Positions 8,765 to 16,954 of a stretch of 64,000 nt of DNA are shown here, one piece after another (the stretch's first letter is position 1; each line of letters opens with the position of its first letter). The translations under genes were made by a program, and so were the position numbers. The notes below the pieces were generated by a model. The model saw only the letters and a list, made by a program, of their open reading frames with translations. It had not been told where the DNA came from and ran no database searches. The stretch is from contig CAWESB010000017.1 of assembly GCA_963811635.1 (NCBI GenBank), forward strand, positions 62,001-126,000, in the 5' to 3' direction. Source of the stretch: JAIBJN01 sp963811635. Lineage in GTDB: Bacteria > Actinomycetota > Thermoleophilia > Gaiellales > Gaiellaceae.

Positions 8765-10070
8765 GCCTCCACCCTTTCGATGCTCGCGCCGAGCGCGCGC
8801 AGGCGCTCGTCGATGCGTTCGTAGCCACGGTCGATCTGCCCGATGTTCCCGATCGTCGAGCGCCCCTCCGCGCAGAGGCTTGCGATCAGCATCGCCATCC
8901 CGGCGCGGATGTCCGGGCTCTCCATGCGCTCTCCGTAGAGCCGGGTAGGCCCGTTCACAACGGCCCGGTGCGGGTCGCAGAGGATGATGCGGGCCCCCAT
9001 CGTCACCAGCTTGTCCACGAAGAACAGCCGGTTCTCGAACATCTTCTCGAAGATGAGCACCGTGCCCCGCGACTGCGTGGCGACGGCGAGGGCGATCGAG
9101 GTGAGGTCAGCCGGGAACGCGGGCCACGGGCCGTCCTCGACCTTCGGGATCTGGGAGCCGAGGTCGTCCTTGACGATGAGTTCCTGGCCGCCGGGCACGC
9201 GCACGGAACTGCCCTCGGCGTGCCATTCGACCCCGAGGCGCTCGAAGCCGTGCCGGACACCGACCATGTGCTCGGGGATGACGTCCTCGATCACCATCTC
9301 CCCCTCGGTGACGGCGCCAAGGCCGACGAAGCTGGCCACCTCGATGTGGTCGGGGCAGATCCGCCACTCGCCGCCGCCGAGGCGGTCGACGCCGTGGATG
9401 GTGAGGACGTTGGAGCCGATGCCCTCAATGTGCGCGCCGAGCTCCACGAGGAAGCGGCAGAGGTCCTGGACGTGCGGCTCGCAGGCCGCGTTCACGATCG
9501 TTGTCTCGCCCTCGGCGAGCGCGGCCGCCATGACGGCGTTCTCCGTCCCTGTCACGGAGGCCTCGTCGAGGAAGACCTGGGTGCCGATGAGGCGCTTCGC
9601 CCTCATGTGCAGGCGGCGGTCGGCGTCGATCTCGGCGCCGAGGCGCGCGAAGGCGTGGATGTGGGTGTCCAGCCGCCGGCGCCCGATCACGTCGCCGCCG
9701 GGCGGAGGCACGATCGCCTCGCCCCAGCGCGCGAGCAGCGGCCCGGCGAGGAGGATGGACGCGCGGATGCGGGTGCAGAGCTCGGCGTCGAGCTCGTGCT
9801 TGCGCACGTCCTCGGCCACGATGCGGACGACCCCGCCCCCTGGACGTCCACCTCGACGCCGAGGTCGGAGACCAGCTCGAGCATCGTCGCGACGTCGCGG
9901 ATTGCGGGGACGTTCGTGAGGGTCACCGGCTCGTCGGTCAGGAGGGCGCCGGCGATGATCGGCAGCGCCGCGTTCTTGTTCCCGGCGGCGCGGATGCTGC
10001 CGCGGAGCGGGCGACCGCCTTCGATGATGAAGGACTCCATCAGGGTGTCGGCGACAACGGTCTCGGGCAC
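8761..10070 (-). CDS. murA: UDP-N-acetylglucosamine 1-carboxyvinyltransferase MurA, Asp active-site type (frameshifted)
   Basis: MurA transfers enolpyruvate to UDP-GlcNAc, the first committed step of peptidoglycan synthesis. The N-terminal part shows RAAGNKNAALPIIAGALLTD (substrate Lys-Asn); the rest carries TRIRASILLAGPLLARWGEA and the active loop PPPGGDVIGRRRLDTH. The loop residue equivalent to E. coli Cys115 is Asp (codon at 9691-9693), which predicts natural fosfomycin insensitivity, as in mycobacteria and chlamydiae. The frame is broken at a C5 run (9836-9840) that has probably lost one C; restoring it gives 437 codons, a normal length. Start GTG 10070 or ATG 10040 (MESFIIEGG). It overlaps ridA by 4 nt. 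Confidence 0.93.
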
Positions 10071-10130
10071 AGAGTCTCGCTCGCAGCTCGCATGGCCGAA
10101 GCGACCCAGGAGGCTATCCTAAACGCCCCG

Positions 10131-10700
10131 ATGGACGTGACCCGCGAGCGAGCCTGGGAGACGCTGACCCGCTACACGCAGAGCGAGGCGCTCCGCCGGC
10201 ACGCGCTCGCGGTCGAGGCCTGCGTCGGCTTCTACGCCCGGGAGAACGACGAGGACGAGGAGCTCTGGCGCGCGGTCGCGCTCCTGCACGACTTCGACTA
10301 CGAGATCCATCCGACACTCGACCAGCACCCCCAGAACGGCGCCCCGATCCTTCGGGACGAGGGCTGGCCGGACGAGGTGATCGACTCGGTCCTCTCCCAC
10401 GCCGAGCACCTGGAGATGCCACGCGATACCGCGCTGAAGCGGACGCTCTTCGCCTGCGACGAGCTCGCGGGCTTCGTCCATGCATGCGGCCTCGTCCGGC
10501 CCGACGGGATCGAGACCCTCGAGCCGAAGTCCGTGAGGAAGAAGCTCAAGCAGCCGTCCTTCGCTGCCGGCGTGCACCGAGACGAGGTCTACGCGGGCGC
10601 GGAGCTCCTCGGCCTCGAGCTCGACGACCACATCCGCAACGTCGTCACCGCCATGCGCCCGATCGCGCCCGAGCTCGGGCTGCGCACCGAGGCGGCCTAG
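10131..10700 (+). CDS. HD-domain (HDIG-type) hydrolase-like protein
   Basis: A protein of about 189 aa beginning MDVTRERAWETL. The HD signature is seen as RRHALAVEAC, then LLHDFDYEIHP (HD pair) and HAEHLEMPRD, followed by the DELAGFVHACGLVRP region. This is the 'HDIG domain' family common in Gram-positive bacteria, presumed to be a metal-dependent phosphohydrolase of unknown substrate. AGGAGG lies 17 nt upstream of the chosen ATG and a TATCCT -10-like hexamer 10 nt upstream, so the message may have a very short leader; an in-frame ATG at 10092 would add 13 residues. It diverges from murA and is followed by the GNAT gene after 9 nt. Confidence 0.8.
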   Translation: MDVTRERAWETLTRYTQSEALRRHALAVEACVGFYARENDEDEELWRAVALLHDFDYEIHPTLDQHPQNGAPILRDEGWPDEVIDSVLSHAEHLEMPRDTALKRTLFACDELAGFVHACGLVRPDGIETLEPKSVRKKLKQPSFAAGVHRDEVYAGAELLGLELDDHIRNVVTAMRPIAPELGLRTEAA

Positions 10701-10709
10701 CCCGTCGCC

Positions 10710-11201
10710 GTGCCGCTTCGGCCCCGCCCGGCCCGGCCAGAGGACGCCGAGGCGATCGCGCGCATCTACAACGAGGGCATCGAGGACCGGCTGGCCACGT
10801 TCGAGACGCGGCTGCGCTCGGCGGCCGACGTCACTGGCTGGCTCGACGAGGGCTTCCCGCTCATCGTCGTCGAGGAGGACGGCGCCGCCGTCGCCTGGGC
10901 CTCGGCCCCGCCGTACCGGCCCGGTCGCGAGGCCTACGCCGGCATCGGCGAATTCTCCGTCTACGTCGCGCGCTCCGAGCGGGGCCGCGGCCTCGGCCGG
11001 ACGGCCATGGACGCCCTGGCCGCCGAGGCGCGCGCCCGCGGCTTCTGGAAGCTCGTCAGCCGGATCTTCCCGGAGAACGAAGCGAGCCTGGCCCTTTGCC
11101 GGAGCCTCGGCTTCCGTGAGGTCGGGATCTACCGCCGGCACGCGAAGCTCGACGGCGCCTGGCGCGACGTCGTCATCGTCGAGCTGCTCCTCGCCGACTA
11201 G
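10710..11201 (+). CDS. GNAT N-acetyltransferase of the phosphinothricin/arsinothricin resistance (ArsN1-like) group
   Basis: A 163-aa GNAT fold. ARPEDAEAIARIYNEGIEDR with LATFET opens the protein, and the acetyl-CoA loop is SERGRGLGRTAMDALA. NEASLALCRSLGFREVG is the C-terminal motif shared with PAT/Bar and ArsN1 enzymes, which acetylate the amino group of phosphinothricin or arsinothricin. Many chromosomal homologues have broader amino-acid analogue specificity, so the substrate is inferred. A GTG at 10710 starts it. It ends in a CTAG tetranucleotide (11198-11201) that also holds the stop of the convergent lipoprotein gene. Confidence 0.8.
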   Translation: MPLRPRPARPEDAEAIARIYNEGIEDRLATFETRLRSAADVTGWLDEGFPLIVVEEDGAAVAWASAPPYRPGREAYAGIGEFSVYVARSERGRGLGRTAMDALAAEARARGFWKLVSRIFPENEASLALCRSLGFREVGIYRRHAKLDGAWRDVVIVELLLAD

Positions 11202-12439
11202 GCGAGGTGGGACTGGGCCCGGCGGGCCACAGGCGCGAGGTCCTGCGGGTCGAACGCGTTGGCGCGGCAGATCCCCATCACCGACTGCACGAGACGGCCC
11301 GAGCGCATGAAGACCACCGCCATCCTGAACTTGGCGCCGACGATTTCGAAGCTGACGACCATCCCGCTCAGCCCGCGGCCTGGGCTGGCGAGCGTCCGCG
11401 TGACCACGTTGGTCGGCCTGACGCCGGTCTCGTCGGCGAACGCCTTGACGACCGCCTGCGCGAAGATCCGCCGGCCGACCTCCTCCGTCCGAATCCGGTG
11501 GGCGATGTCGGCGGCTTTTTTCGACTTGTAGAGCTCGGTCGCAGCGCGCAGCTTGAGCAGGTGCGAGCCGCCCACCATGACGTCCTCGAACTCGCGGAAG
11601 TAGCCCTCGTAGTCGTCGTCATGCAACCGGCCCTCGCGGACCGCCGCAACGCCGGGCCCGACGTCGGCGGGCTTGAGCGTCTGCGACGGCAGCTTGGCCA
11701 GCTCGGCGGCCGTGACCTCGTTCGAGGGCCCCGGCTTCTTCGCAGGCTCCACCTTGATCTCGCCGGAGAGAACGGCCTGGATGCGCTTGTCGAGCTCGCC
11801 CGCGAGCCGAAGCGCCTCCTCCTGGGCGTCGGCGCGGTCGCCGCGCACGACCTCGACGGAGGCGACGAGGCGACCCCGGCGGAAGTAGACATCGGTCAGG
11901 TAGCCGGTGAGGACGCCCGGGATCGAGAGCTTGACGTGCCGGCCGCCCGCCTCGTCTCCAACCGGCGCCTCGAAGGAGGAGACGCCGGAGAGCTTGATGC
12001 CGGGGACCGCCTTCTTGAACGCCTCGTAGTCGTTCAGCCGCGCATGCAGGTACTGCGCGGCGTAGACCGGGTCTTCCAGCACCTCGACCGAGCTGCCCAC
12101 TCCGAGCACGCCCTTGGTCTTCGTGGACAGGAGCCGCGGATGGCTGTAGCTGAGCTTGTAGCCGGTGAGGCGGCCGTCGCTTCGCAGGGACTTGCCGCTG
12201 TCGTCGGGGTCGAGCGAATCGTCGGCGGCCTGGCGGTTGTCGACCAGGCCCACGTCGTCGTCGACCTCGAGCGCGGCGACACCCTCGCCGAGCTGGTCCA
12301 CGGGGAGCACCATCACGGCGAGCTGCGCCTTCGTGATCTCCGGCTGCTCGCCGGCGGCGGGCTCGTCTTTCTGGCCGAGGCCGCATCCGGCGAGAAGGAG
12401 GACGCCGGCGAGGACCATGCCCGGCAGAAATCGCGGCAT
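11198..12439 (-). CDS. Predicted lipoprotein, unknown function
   Basis: A 413-aa protein with a clear lipoprotein signal (MPRFLPGMVLAGVLLLAGC; lipobox LAGC with Cys19). The mature region has two similar halves, each with a Tyr-Phe/Asp-rich stretch (AAQYLHARLNDYEAFKKAV and DYEGYFREFEDVMVGGS) and 'GxLVxSV' strand motifs (GRLVASVEVVRGD and GRLVQSVMGICRAN), which suggests an internal duplication. No catalytic motif is recognised. It would be anchored to the outer face of the membrane. The gene is convergent with the GNAT gene, and its start region coincides with the riboswitch-like sequence discussed in the findings. Confidence 0.75.
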   Translation of the reverse strand: MPRFLPGMVLAGVLLLAGCGLGQKDEPAAGEQPEITKAQLAVMVLPVDQLGEGVAALEVDDDVGLVDNRQAADDSLDPDDSGKSLRSDGRLTGYKLSYSHPRLLSTKTKGVLGVGSSVEVLEDPVYAAQYLHARLNDYEAFKKAVPGIKLSGVSSFEAPVGDEAGGRHVKLSIPGVLTGYLTDVYFRRGRLVASVEVVRGDRADAQEEALRLAGELDKRIQAVLSGEIKVEPAKKPGPSNEVTAAELAKLPSQTLKPADVGPGVAAVREGRLHDDDYEGYFREFEDVMVGGSHLLKLRAATELYKSKKAADIAHRIRTEEVGRRIFAQAVVKAFADETGVRPTNVVTRTLASPGRGLSGMVVSFEIVGAKFRMAVVFMRSGRLVQSVMGICRANAFDPQDLAPVARRAQSHLA

Positions 12440-12546
12440 ACGCCTGCCTTCGGCGCAAAGTCCGCCGAGCTAAAGCCCCCGAACGAGGCGTTCGGCTGGG
12501 TGGCCGATTCGCCCGGCAGGGTGCGTCACATCTCGAATATCGGCCA

Positions 12547-12563
12547 CAGGGGGGATCCCCCTG
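12547..12563. terminator. G/C palindrome, possible terminator of the acidic repeat gene
   Basis: A perfect 7-bp inverted repeat (CAGGGGG-GAT-CCCCCTG) lies 24 nt beyond the stop of the acidic repeat gene. There is no T-tract on either side, so intrinsic termination is only possible, not certain. The rest of 12440-12586 holds the riboswitch-like sequence and no gene. Confidence 0.35.
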
Positions 12564-12586
12564 GGCATCTGGTCAGTCTCTGGCGC

Positions 12587-13291
12587 TCATCCCGGTGGGG
12601 GAAACGGTCCGCCGTTGAGGCGACCGTGAAGCGCTCGCAGGCCGCCGGCAAGACCGACAAGCAAGCCGAGCGCCATCAGGGCGAACAGGGCGAGGACGGG
12701 TGGGCTCGCGTCCGCGGCTCCGGCGACGGCGAGGCCCTCGTCCGCCAGTCCGCTTGTCGCTTCGACGTCGGCTGAGCTGAGGATCGCCTCTCCCTCTCCG
12801 CTGTTCGTGAGAGCCCCCGGTAGGTCGCACTCTTCCGGGCAGCCGTCCTGTCTCACCACGGAGCTCGAGCCGCCGTCGTTTGCCGAGTCGGAGCCGCTGG
12901 TCGACCGATCCAGGCCTGCTAGATCTTGGCTTCCCGGCCCGCCGCCGGACTCGCCGCTGCCCGATGCCCCGCCGGTGTCACCCTCTTCGCCGTCGGGGTC
13001 GCCTTCCTCGGCCGGCGGGTCGCCTTCCTCGGCCGGCGGGTCGCCTTCCTCAGCCGGCGGGTCGCCTTCCTCAGCCGGCGGGTCGCAATCCTCGCCCTCC
13101 GGATCGCCTTCCTCGCCCTCCGGATCGCAATCCTCGCCGCCCTTGCCCGGCTTGTCCGCCTTCTTGGCCTTCCCCGGCTTGTCTGGCTTCTCCACGTCGG
13201 GAGGCGCGACCGGGGAGAGCTGCGCACCGGCGGGCGCGCTCGCTGTCGCAAAAATGAGTGCGAAGAAAAGAAGGAAAACCGCGAGCCGCAT
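12587..13291 (-). CDS. Secreted, membrane-anchored acidic repeat protein
   Basis: A 234-aa protein of unknown function. A signal peptide (MRLAVFLLFFALIFATASA, cleaved near AGA) is followed by a Lys/Pro-rich segment (KPGKAKKADKPGK). Then comes a block of about 50 residues of tandem acidic heptads, four consecutive PPAEEGD units flanked by PEGEEGD/PEGEDCD variants. A Ser/Gly-rich spacer, a small Cys pair (CPEECDLPG) and a C-terminal membrane helix with a basic tail (LALFALMALGLLVGLAGG) complete it. The layout suggests a wall-spanning surface protein, perhaps cation-binding. The ATG at 13291 was chosen; an in-frame ATG at 13330 would add 13 residues. Confidence 0.75.
   Translation of the reverse strand: MRLAVFLLFFALIFATASAPAGAQLSPVAPPDVEKPDKPGKAKKADKPGKGGEDCDPEGEEGDPEGEDCDPPAEEGDPPAEEGDPPAEEGDPPAEEGDPDGEEGDTGGASGSGESGGGPGSQDLAGLDRSTSGSDSANDGGSSSVVRQDGCPEECDLPGALTNSGEGEAILSSADVEATSGLADEGLAVAGAADASPPVLALFALMALGLLVGLAGGLRALHGRLNGGPFPPPG
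12998..13138. repeat. 21-bp tandem repeat inside the acidic repeat gene
   Basis: About 6.7 copies of a 21-bp unit. Units 1-4 (12998-13081) differ by a single base between pairs; units 5-7 are diverged. The unit encodes a heptapeptide (GDPPAEE on the minus strand), so copy-number change keeps the frame. This is a minisatellite able to expand or contract by slippage. Confidence 0.9.
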
Positions 13292-13359
13292 GCCCGATGA
13301 CCCCGTTCCCGACGCCAGTTGCACCAGCATGTTAGCCGCTCGTCTGCAACCCCGCATCC

Positions 13360-13378
13360 GCCCGCCATCCCGGCGGGC
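13360..13378. terminator. 7-bp GC hairpin downstream of the aminotransferase gene
   Basis: A GCCCGCC / GGCGGGC stem with a 5-nt loop, 18 nt past the stop of the class-V aminotransferase gene on the minus strand. No U-tract follows, so it may be a weak terminator or only a stabilising 3' hairpin. Confidence 0.35.
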
Positions 13379-13395
13379 CTCTCTAGGCTGCGTGG

Positions 13396-14451
13396 TTAGG
13401 TGCTGAGACCAGCAGCGAGGCGTTCGAGGTCGTCGTCGCTCGTCCAGAACCCGCAGGAGGCGCGGAGGAGGCCGCGGCCCGGCAGATCGCGCACGATCAC
13501 GCCCTGCCCGGCGAGGCGCTCGACCACTTCGCCGGTCTCCTGGCCGCGCCACGTGACGAGCGTCGCCTGTCCCGGCTCGGTGACCACCTCGGCGCCGTGC
13601 TCGAGCAGGAGCGCACGGCAGCGATCGGCCATCTCCCGCGCCCTGGAATACCGGCCCTCGCCGGCCTCCCGCGCAAACGCGAAGGAGGCGAGCAGCCCGG
13701 CGACGGAGGCCGGCGGCGTCCACGAGCCCTCGAAGCGGGCCGCCGTCTCGCGCAGCTCGTAGTCCGGCAGCTTCCACGAGAAGTACGAGGGGCACGCAAC
13801 GCGACACTCCTCCACTCGGTCGGCCGCGACGTAGAGCGCGCCGGTGGACGCCGGTCCGAGAAGCCATTTTTGGGCCGAGACGGTGTAGAAGTCGACGCCG
13901 AGCGCCTGCACGTCGACCGGGATCGCCCCGGCCCCCTGCGCCCCGTCGACGAGAACCGGGACGCCGTTGCCGGCGAGCTCGCCAACGGGCAGCACGACTC
14001 CCGTGATCCAGGACACATGGGAGAGAGCGATCAGCCTCGTCTGCGGCGTGACCTGCGCCTGGAGGGCCGCAAGCACGTCGGCGGCGGCGAGATCGGCGAC
14101 CTCCGCGATCCTGAGCTTCGCACCCGAGGCGACGAGCCCGCCCATGAGGCCGGGGTGCTCCGAGTCGGTCGTGACGACCTCGTCGCCGGGGTGGATCCGG
14201 AGCCCGCCGAGGACGATGTTGCACCCTTCGGTCGTGGAGCTCGTCAGCGCCACCTGCTCGGGCGGCGTCGACAGGAGGGCCGCGTGCTCGCCGCGAAGGA
14301 GCTCGCGCTGCTCCATCACCTGCTCGAAGTAGGCATGGCTCGAGCGGCCCTCCTCGAGCTCGCGGCGCTCGACTGCCTGCATCGCCTCGACGGTCGCGCG
14401 CGGCAGCGGCCCGAACGTCCCCGTGTTCAGGTAGGCGTAGCGCTCGAGCAC
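13396..14451 (-). CDS. Class V aminotransferase / cysteine desulfurase-like PLP enzyme
   Basis: About 351 aa. PLP-binding features are TSSTTEGCNIVLGGL, LIALSHVSWITGVVLPV, VLVDGAQGAGAIPVDV (Asp-x-x-Gln) and the Schiff-base lysine in FYTVSAQKWLLGP. The family includes isopenicillin N epimerase-like and SufS-like enzymes; the sequence lacks an obvious SufS Cys loop, so substrate and reaction are unknown. The GTG at 14451 (MLERYAYLNTG) was chosen as start. The frame stays open further upstream and into the EEP gene, so the N-terminus may be a few residues longer. It lies downstream of the EEP gene on the same strand. Confidence 0.82.
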   Translation of the reverse strand: MLERYAYLNTGTFGPLPRATVEAMQAVERRELEEGRSSHAYFEQVMEQRELLRGEHAALLSTPPEQVALTSSTTEGCNIVLGGLRIHPGDEVVTTDSEHPGLMGGLVASGAKLRIAEVADLAAADVLAALQAQVTPQTRLIALSHVSWITGVVLPVGELAGNGVPVLVDGAQGAGAIPVDVQALGVDFYTVSAQKWLLGPASTGALYVAADRVEECRVACPSYFSWKLPDYELRETAARFEGSWTPPASVAGLLASFAFAREAGEGRYSRAREMADRCRALLLEHGAEVVTEPGQATLVTWRGQETGEVVERLAGQGVIVRDLPGRGLLRASCGFWTSDDDLERLAAGLST

Positions 14452-14471
14452 CGGTAGGCCGCGGCGGACGG

Positions 14472-15200
14472 CTACGAGGTCGATGCGATCACCGCCTCCA
14501 CGGGGGCATGGTCGGAGAGGACACGGCCGTCCACGCGGCGCCGCTCCTCGAGCCACGGCTCCGGGCCATGCTCGATCTCGAGACCGCGCACGAGGATCTG
14601 ATCGATCCCCTCGATCGGCGCGGTGAAGCCGGGCACCTCGTAGCGCTCGACGTTGAAGTCGCCGAGGAGGAGGCAGTGCTCCTCGTCGACCAGGAGCGAG
14701 GCGGCGCGGTTGATCTCGCGCTTGACGAGGACGTGGTCGGGGTTGTTGGAGGCGTGCAGGTTCGCGAGGACGAGTCGCACCCCGCGCGCGTCCACCTCGA
14801 GTGTGTGGCAGACGCGGCGCTGCCCGCCGCGCAGGAGCCAGTCCTTGCCCGAGAGGCCCGGGTTGAGAACGAGGCGACGGTGCCGGCCCAGCTCGAAGTG
14901 CGGGTTCACGAGCAGGGCGTTGGCCTGGCCGGTCAGGGTCGAGCGGAAGCGCTCCGGGTCATGGTCGGTGACGCGGCGGGCAAGCGGGCCGAGCAGGGCG
15001 GGCATCGTCATCGCCCACGAGCTTTGCATGCCGCTCCAGGCGCCGAGCCGGGTGACCGCCCACATGGGCACCTCCTGGAGTGCGACCACGTCGGGCGCGT
15101 CGGCGCTCACGAGCCGCACCATCTGCTCCAGGTGCAGCGTCGCGGTCTGCGGATGCGTCCTCCCGTGGTAGAGGTTCCAGCTGCGGACGAGGAGGCGCAA
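14472..15200 (-). CDS. Endonuclease/exonuclease/phosphatase (EEP) family protein
   Basis: A 242-aa EEP fold. Metal and catalytic motifs appear in order: SWNLYHGR (Asn), VVALQEVP (Glu), LANLHASNN, LLLGDFNVER (Asp-x-Asn) and LSDHAPVEA (Asp-His). The family hydrolyses phosphodiester or phosphomonoester bonds in nucleic acids, inositol phosphates or lipids; there is no signal peptide, so a cytoplasmic nuclease or phosphatase is most likely. A TTG at 15200 serves as start (MRLLVRSWN), as the motif begins right at the N-terminus. It is divergent from the 99-aa gene with a 20-nt gap. Confidence 0.85.
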   Translation of the reverse strand: MRLLVRSWNLYHGRTHPQTATLHLEQMVRLVSADAPDVVALQEVPMWAVTRLGAWSGMQSSWAMTMPALLGPLARRVTDHDPERFRSTLTGQANALLVNPHFELGRHRRLVLNPGLSGKDWLLRGGQRRVCHTLEVDARGVRLVLANLHASNNPDHVLVKREINRAASLLVDEEHCLLLGDFNVERYEVPGFTAPIEGIDQILVRGLEIEHGPEPWLEERRRVDGRVLSDHAPVEAVIASTS

Positions 15201-15220
15201 TCCGTCATTAGTCTACGAAC

Positions 15221-15520
15221 GTGCGAGGGCGCTTCGTCGACCTCGTCGAGCGCCAGCTGGAGCTGTTCGAGGCCGACAGCGCCGACCTCCTACAGGACTG
15301 CCGGGATGCGCTCGACGCCTACAACTCCGCCTCGAAGGAGGAAGCGGAGGAGCTCTACGGCGACTTCGTCGACGCGGTCGACACCGCCCGGGAAGCGCTC
15401 CTCGAGTACCGCGACACGTTCGCCGCGACGCTCGATGCGGACGCTGCCGAGGAGTACGAGGACGTCTTCAACCGCCTCGTCCACATGCGCCTGCCCAGCC
15501 TCGGGCTCGAGCTCGACTGA
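15221..15520 (+). CDS. Conserved small acidic helical protein, unknown function
   Basis: A 99-aa, strongly acidic, predicted all-helical protein (MRGRFVDLVERQLELF... ending LPSLGLELD) with no Cys, signal peptide or membrane segment. GTG start at 15221. I do not recognise a family. Its codon use and third-position GC are like its neighbours, which supports a real gene. It is divergent from the EEP gene and convergent with the FAD oxidoreductase (12-nt gap). Confidence 0.65.
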   Translation: MRGRFVDLVERQLELFEADSADLLQDCRDALDAYNSASKEEAEELYGDFVDAVDTAREALLEYRDTFAATLDADAAEEYEDVFNRLVHMRLPSLGLELD

Positions 15521-15532
15521 GGCGCCCCTCCC

Positions 15533-16927
15533 TCACCTGACGACGCGGAAGAATCCCTGCGGCGCGAGGCCCGCGATGCGGCGCGTGAGCGGGTCGACAG
15601 AGCGGCCGACGTCCTCGCGGCCCTCCTTGCGCTTGACCGCACCGCGCACCGCGAAACCGCCGAGGTAGCGGACAGGCTCCGGGGGGAAGCGCCCGACGAC
15701 GCCGCCGTTGAGCCCCGTCCCCGACCACTCGTCGTCGCGGCCGAGCGCACTCGAGGCGAGCACCTTGGCCGCGGTCAGGCTGGGCGCGACACCGTTCCCG
15801 GAATAGCCGACCGCATAGACCACGGGAACGCGGCCCGGGAGCCGTCCGAAGATGGGAGCGCCGTCGACGGTGCGGTCGATCGGCCCGCCCCAGCCGTGGG
15901 TGACGTCGACGCCCTCCGCGTAGGGCACCAGGCGCACCAGATCCGTCCGCAGCCGCCGCTCGGCCGCCTCGCTGTAGGCGAAGAAGTCGTCGGCCACGCG
16001 CCCGCCGAACGCATGCCGGTGTCCGCCCTGGCCGAAGGCGATGCGCCCGTCCTTCGTCGTCCGGTAGTAGTGCACCATCAGACGGCAGTTCGAGATCGCC
16101 TCGCCGCCAGTCCAGCCGGCCTCGTCGAGCCGCTCCGGCATCGGCGCCGTCGCGACCATGTCGCTCGACACGGCGACGACCGCCCGCTTCAGCTCGGGAA
16201 CGCCAGCCAGCCAGGCGCCGGTCGCGAGCACGACCGCGCCCGCCTCGACGGAGCCGGAGATGGTGCGGACAATGCCGTTCTCGCGGTCGAGATCGACCAT
16301 CGGCGAGCGCTCGAAGATGCGGACGCCGCGGGCCAGCGCAACCCGGCGCAGGCCGCGTGCCAGCAGCGCGGGCTGCACGGTCGCGGCGCAGGCCTCGTAG
16401 GCGGCGCCGAGGTGCACGGGCGAGCCGGTTCGCTCCTGCACCTGCTCCGCGGAAAGGATCTCGAAGGGGCGCTCACCCGCCCGTTCCGCCGCGGCCGCGG
16501 CGCCCTCCCAGGAGCCGAGCTGCGCCGGCGAGGTCGCCGTCCAGAGCCAGCCGCCGCGGCGGTAGTGCGCGTCGATGCCCTCGCGCTCGCAGAAAGCGCC
16601 CAGCTCGTCGACAGCGTCCACGGACGCCCGGACGAGGCGGAAAGCCTCCTCCTGGCCCACGTGCTTCACGAGCGTCTCCACTTTCGGCCACCACGAGAGG
16701 GCGAAGCCGCCGTTTCGCCCCGAGGGGCCGCCGCCGCAGATGTCCGCCTCGACGAGCGCGATGGACGCCCCGGGCTCGAGCTCGCCGATCCTCAGCGCCG
16801 TCCAAAGGCCGGTGTAGCCGCCGCCGACGACGCAGACGTCGGCGCGAATGGGCTCGACGAGCTCCGAGGATTCGACGCCGTCCTCGGCCGCGAGCGCCTC
16901 CTGGAGCCAGAGCGACCGGGGGGCCAC
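15533..16927 (-). CDS. FAD-dependent amine/amino-acid oxidoreductase (DAO family, PuuB-like)
   Basis: A 464-aa flavoprotein. A Rossmann dinucleotide motif VCVVGGGYTGLWTALRIGE lies at about residues 31-50, GGGPSGRNGGFALSWW is the DAO-fold GGRNGG motif, and the C-terminal FAD loop is VYAVGYSGNGVAPSLTAAK. It resembles gamma-glutamylputrescine oxidase and related glycine/sarcosine oxidases that oxidise amines with O2. The substrate cannot be told from sequence. A -10-like TAGGCT hexamer 6 nt upstream of the GTG start suggests a leaderless transcript. Confidence 0.87.
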   Translation of the reverse strand: MAPRSLWLQEALAAEDGVESSELVEPIRADVCVVGGGYTGLWTALRIGELEPGASIALVEADICGGGPSGRNGGFALSWWPKVETLVKHVGQEEAFRLVRASVDAVDELGAFCEREGIDAHYRRGGWLWTATSPAQLGSWEGAAAAAERAGERPFEILSAEQVQERTGSPVHLGAAYEACAATVQPALLARGLRRVALARGVRIFERSPMVDLDRENGIVRTISGSVEAGAVVLATGAWLAGVPELKRAVVAVSSDMVATAPMPERLDEAGWTGGEAISNCRLMVHYYRTTKDGRIAFGQGGHRHAFGGRVADDFFAYSEAAERRLRTDLVRLVPYAEGVDVTHGWGGPIDRTVDGAPIFGRLPGRVPVVYAVGYSGNGVAPSLTAAKVLASSALGRDDEWSGTGLNGGVVGRFPPEPVRYLGGFAVRGAVKRKEGREDVGRSVDPLTRRIAGLAPQGFFRVVR

Positions 16928-16933
16928 GGCCCC

Positions 16934-16939
16934 AGCCTA
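16934..16939 (-). promoter_or_regulatory. -10-like TAGGCT hexamer for a leaderless FAD oxidoreductase mRNA
   Basis: TAGGCT (minus strand) ends 6 nt before the GTG at 16927, the spacing expected when transcription begins at the start codon itself. No Shine-Dalgarno sequence lies in between. Confidence 0.45.
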
Positions 16940-16954
16940 GATGACGGTCTGCGT

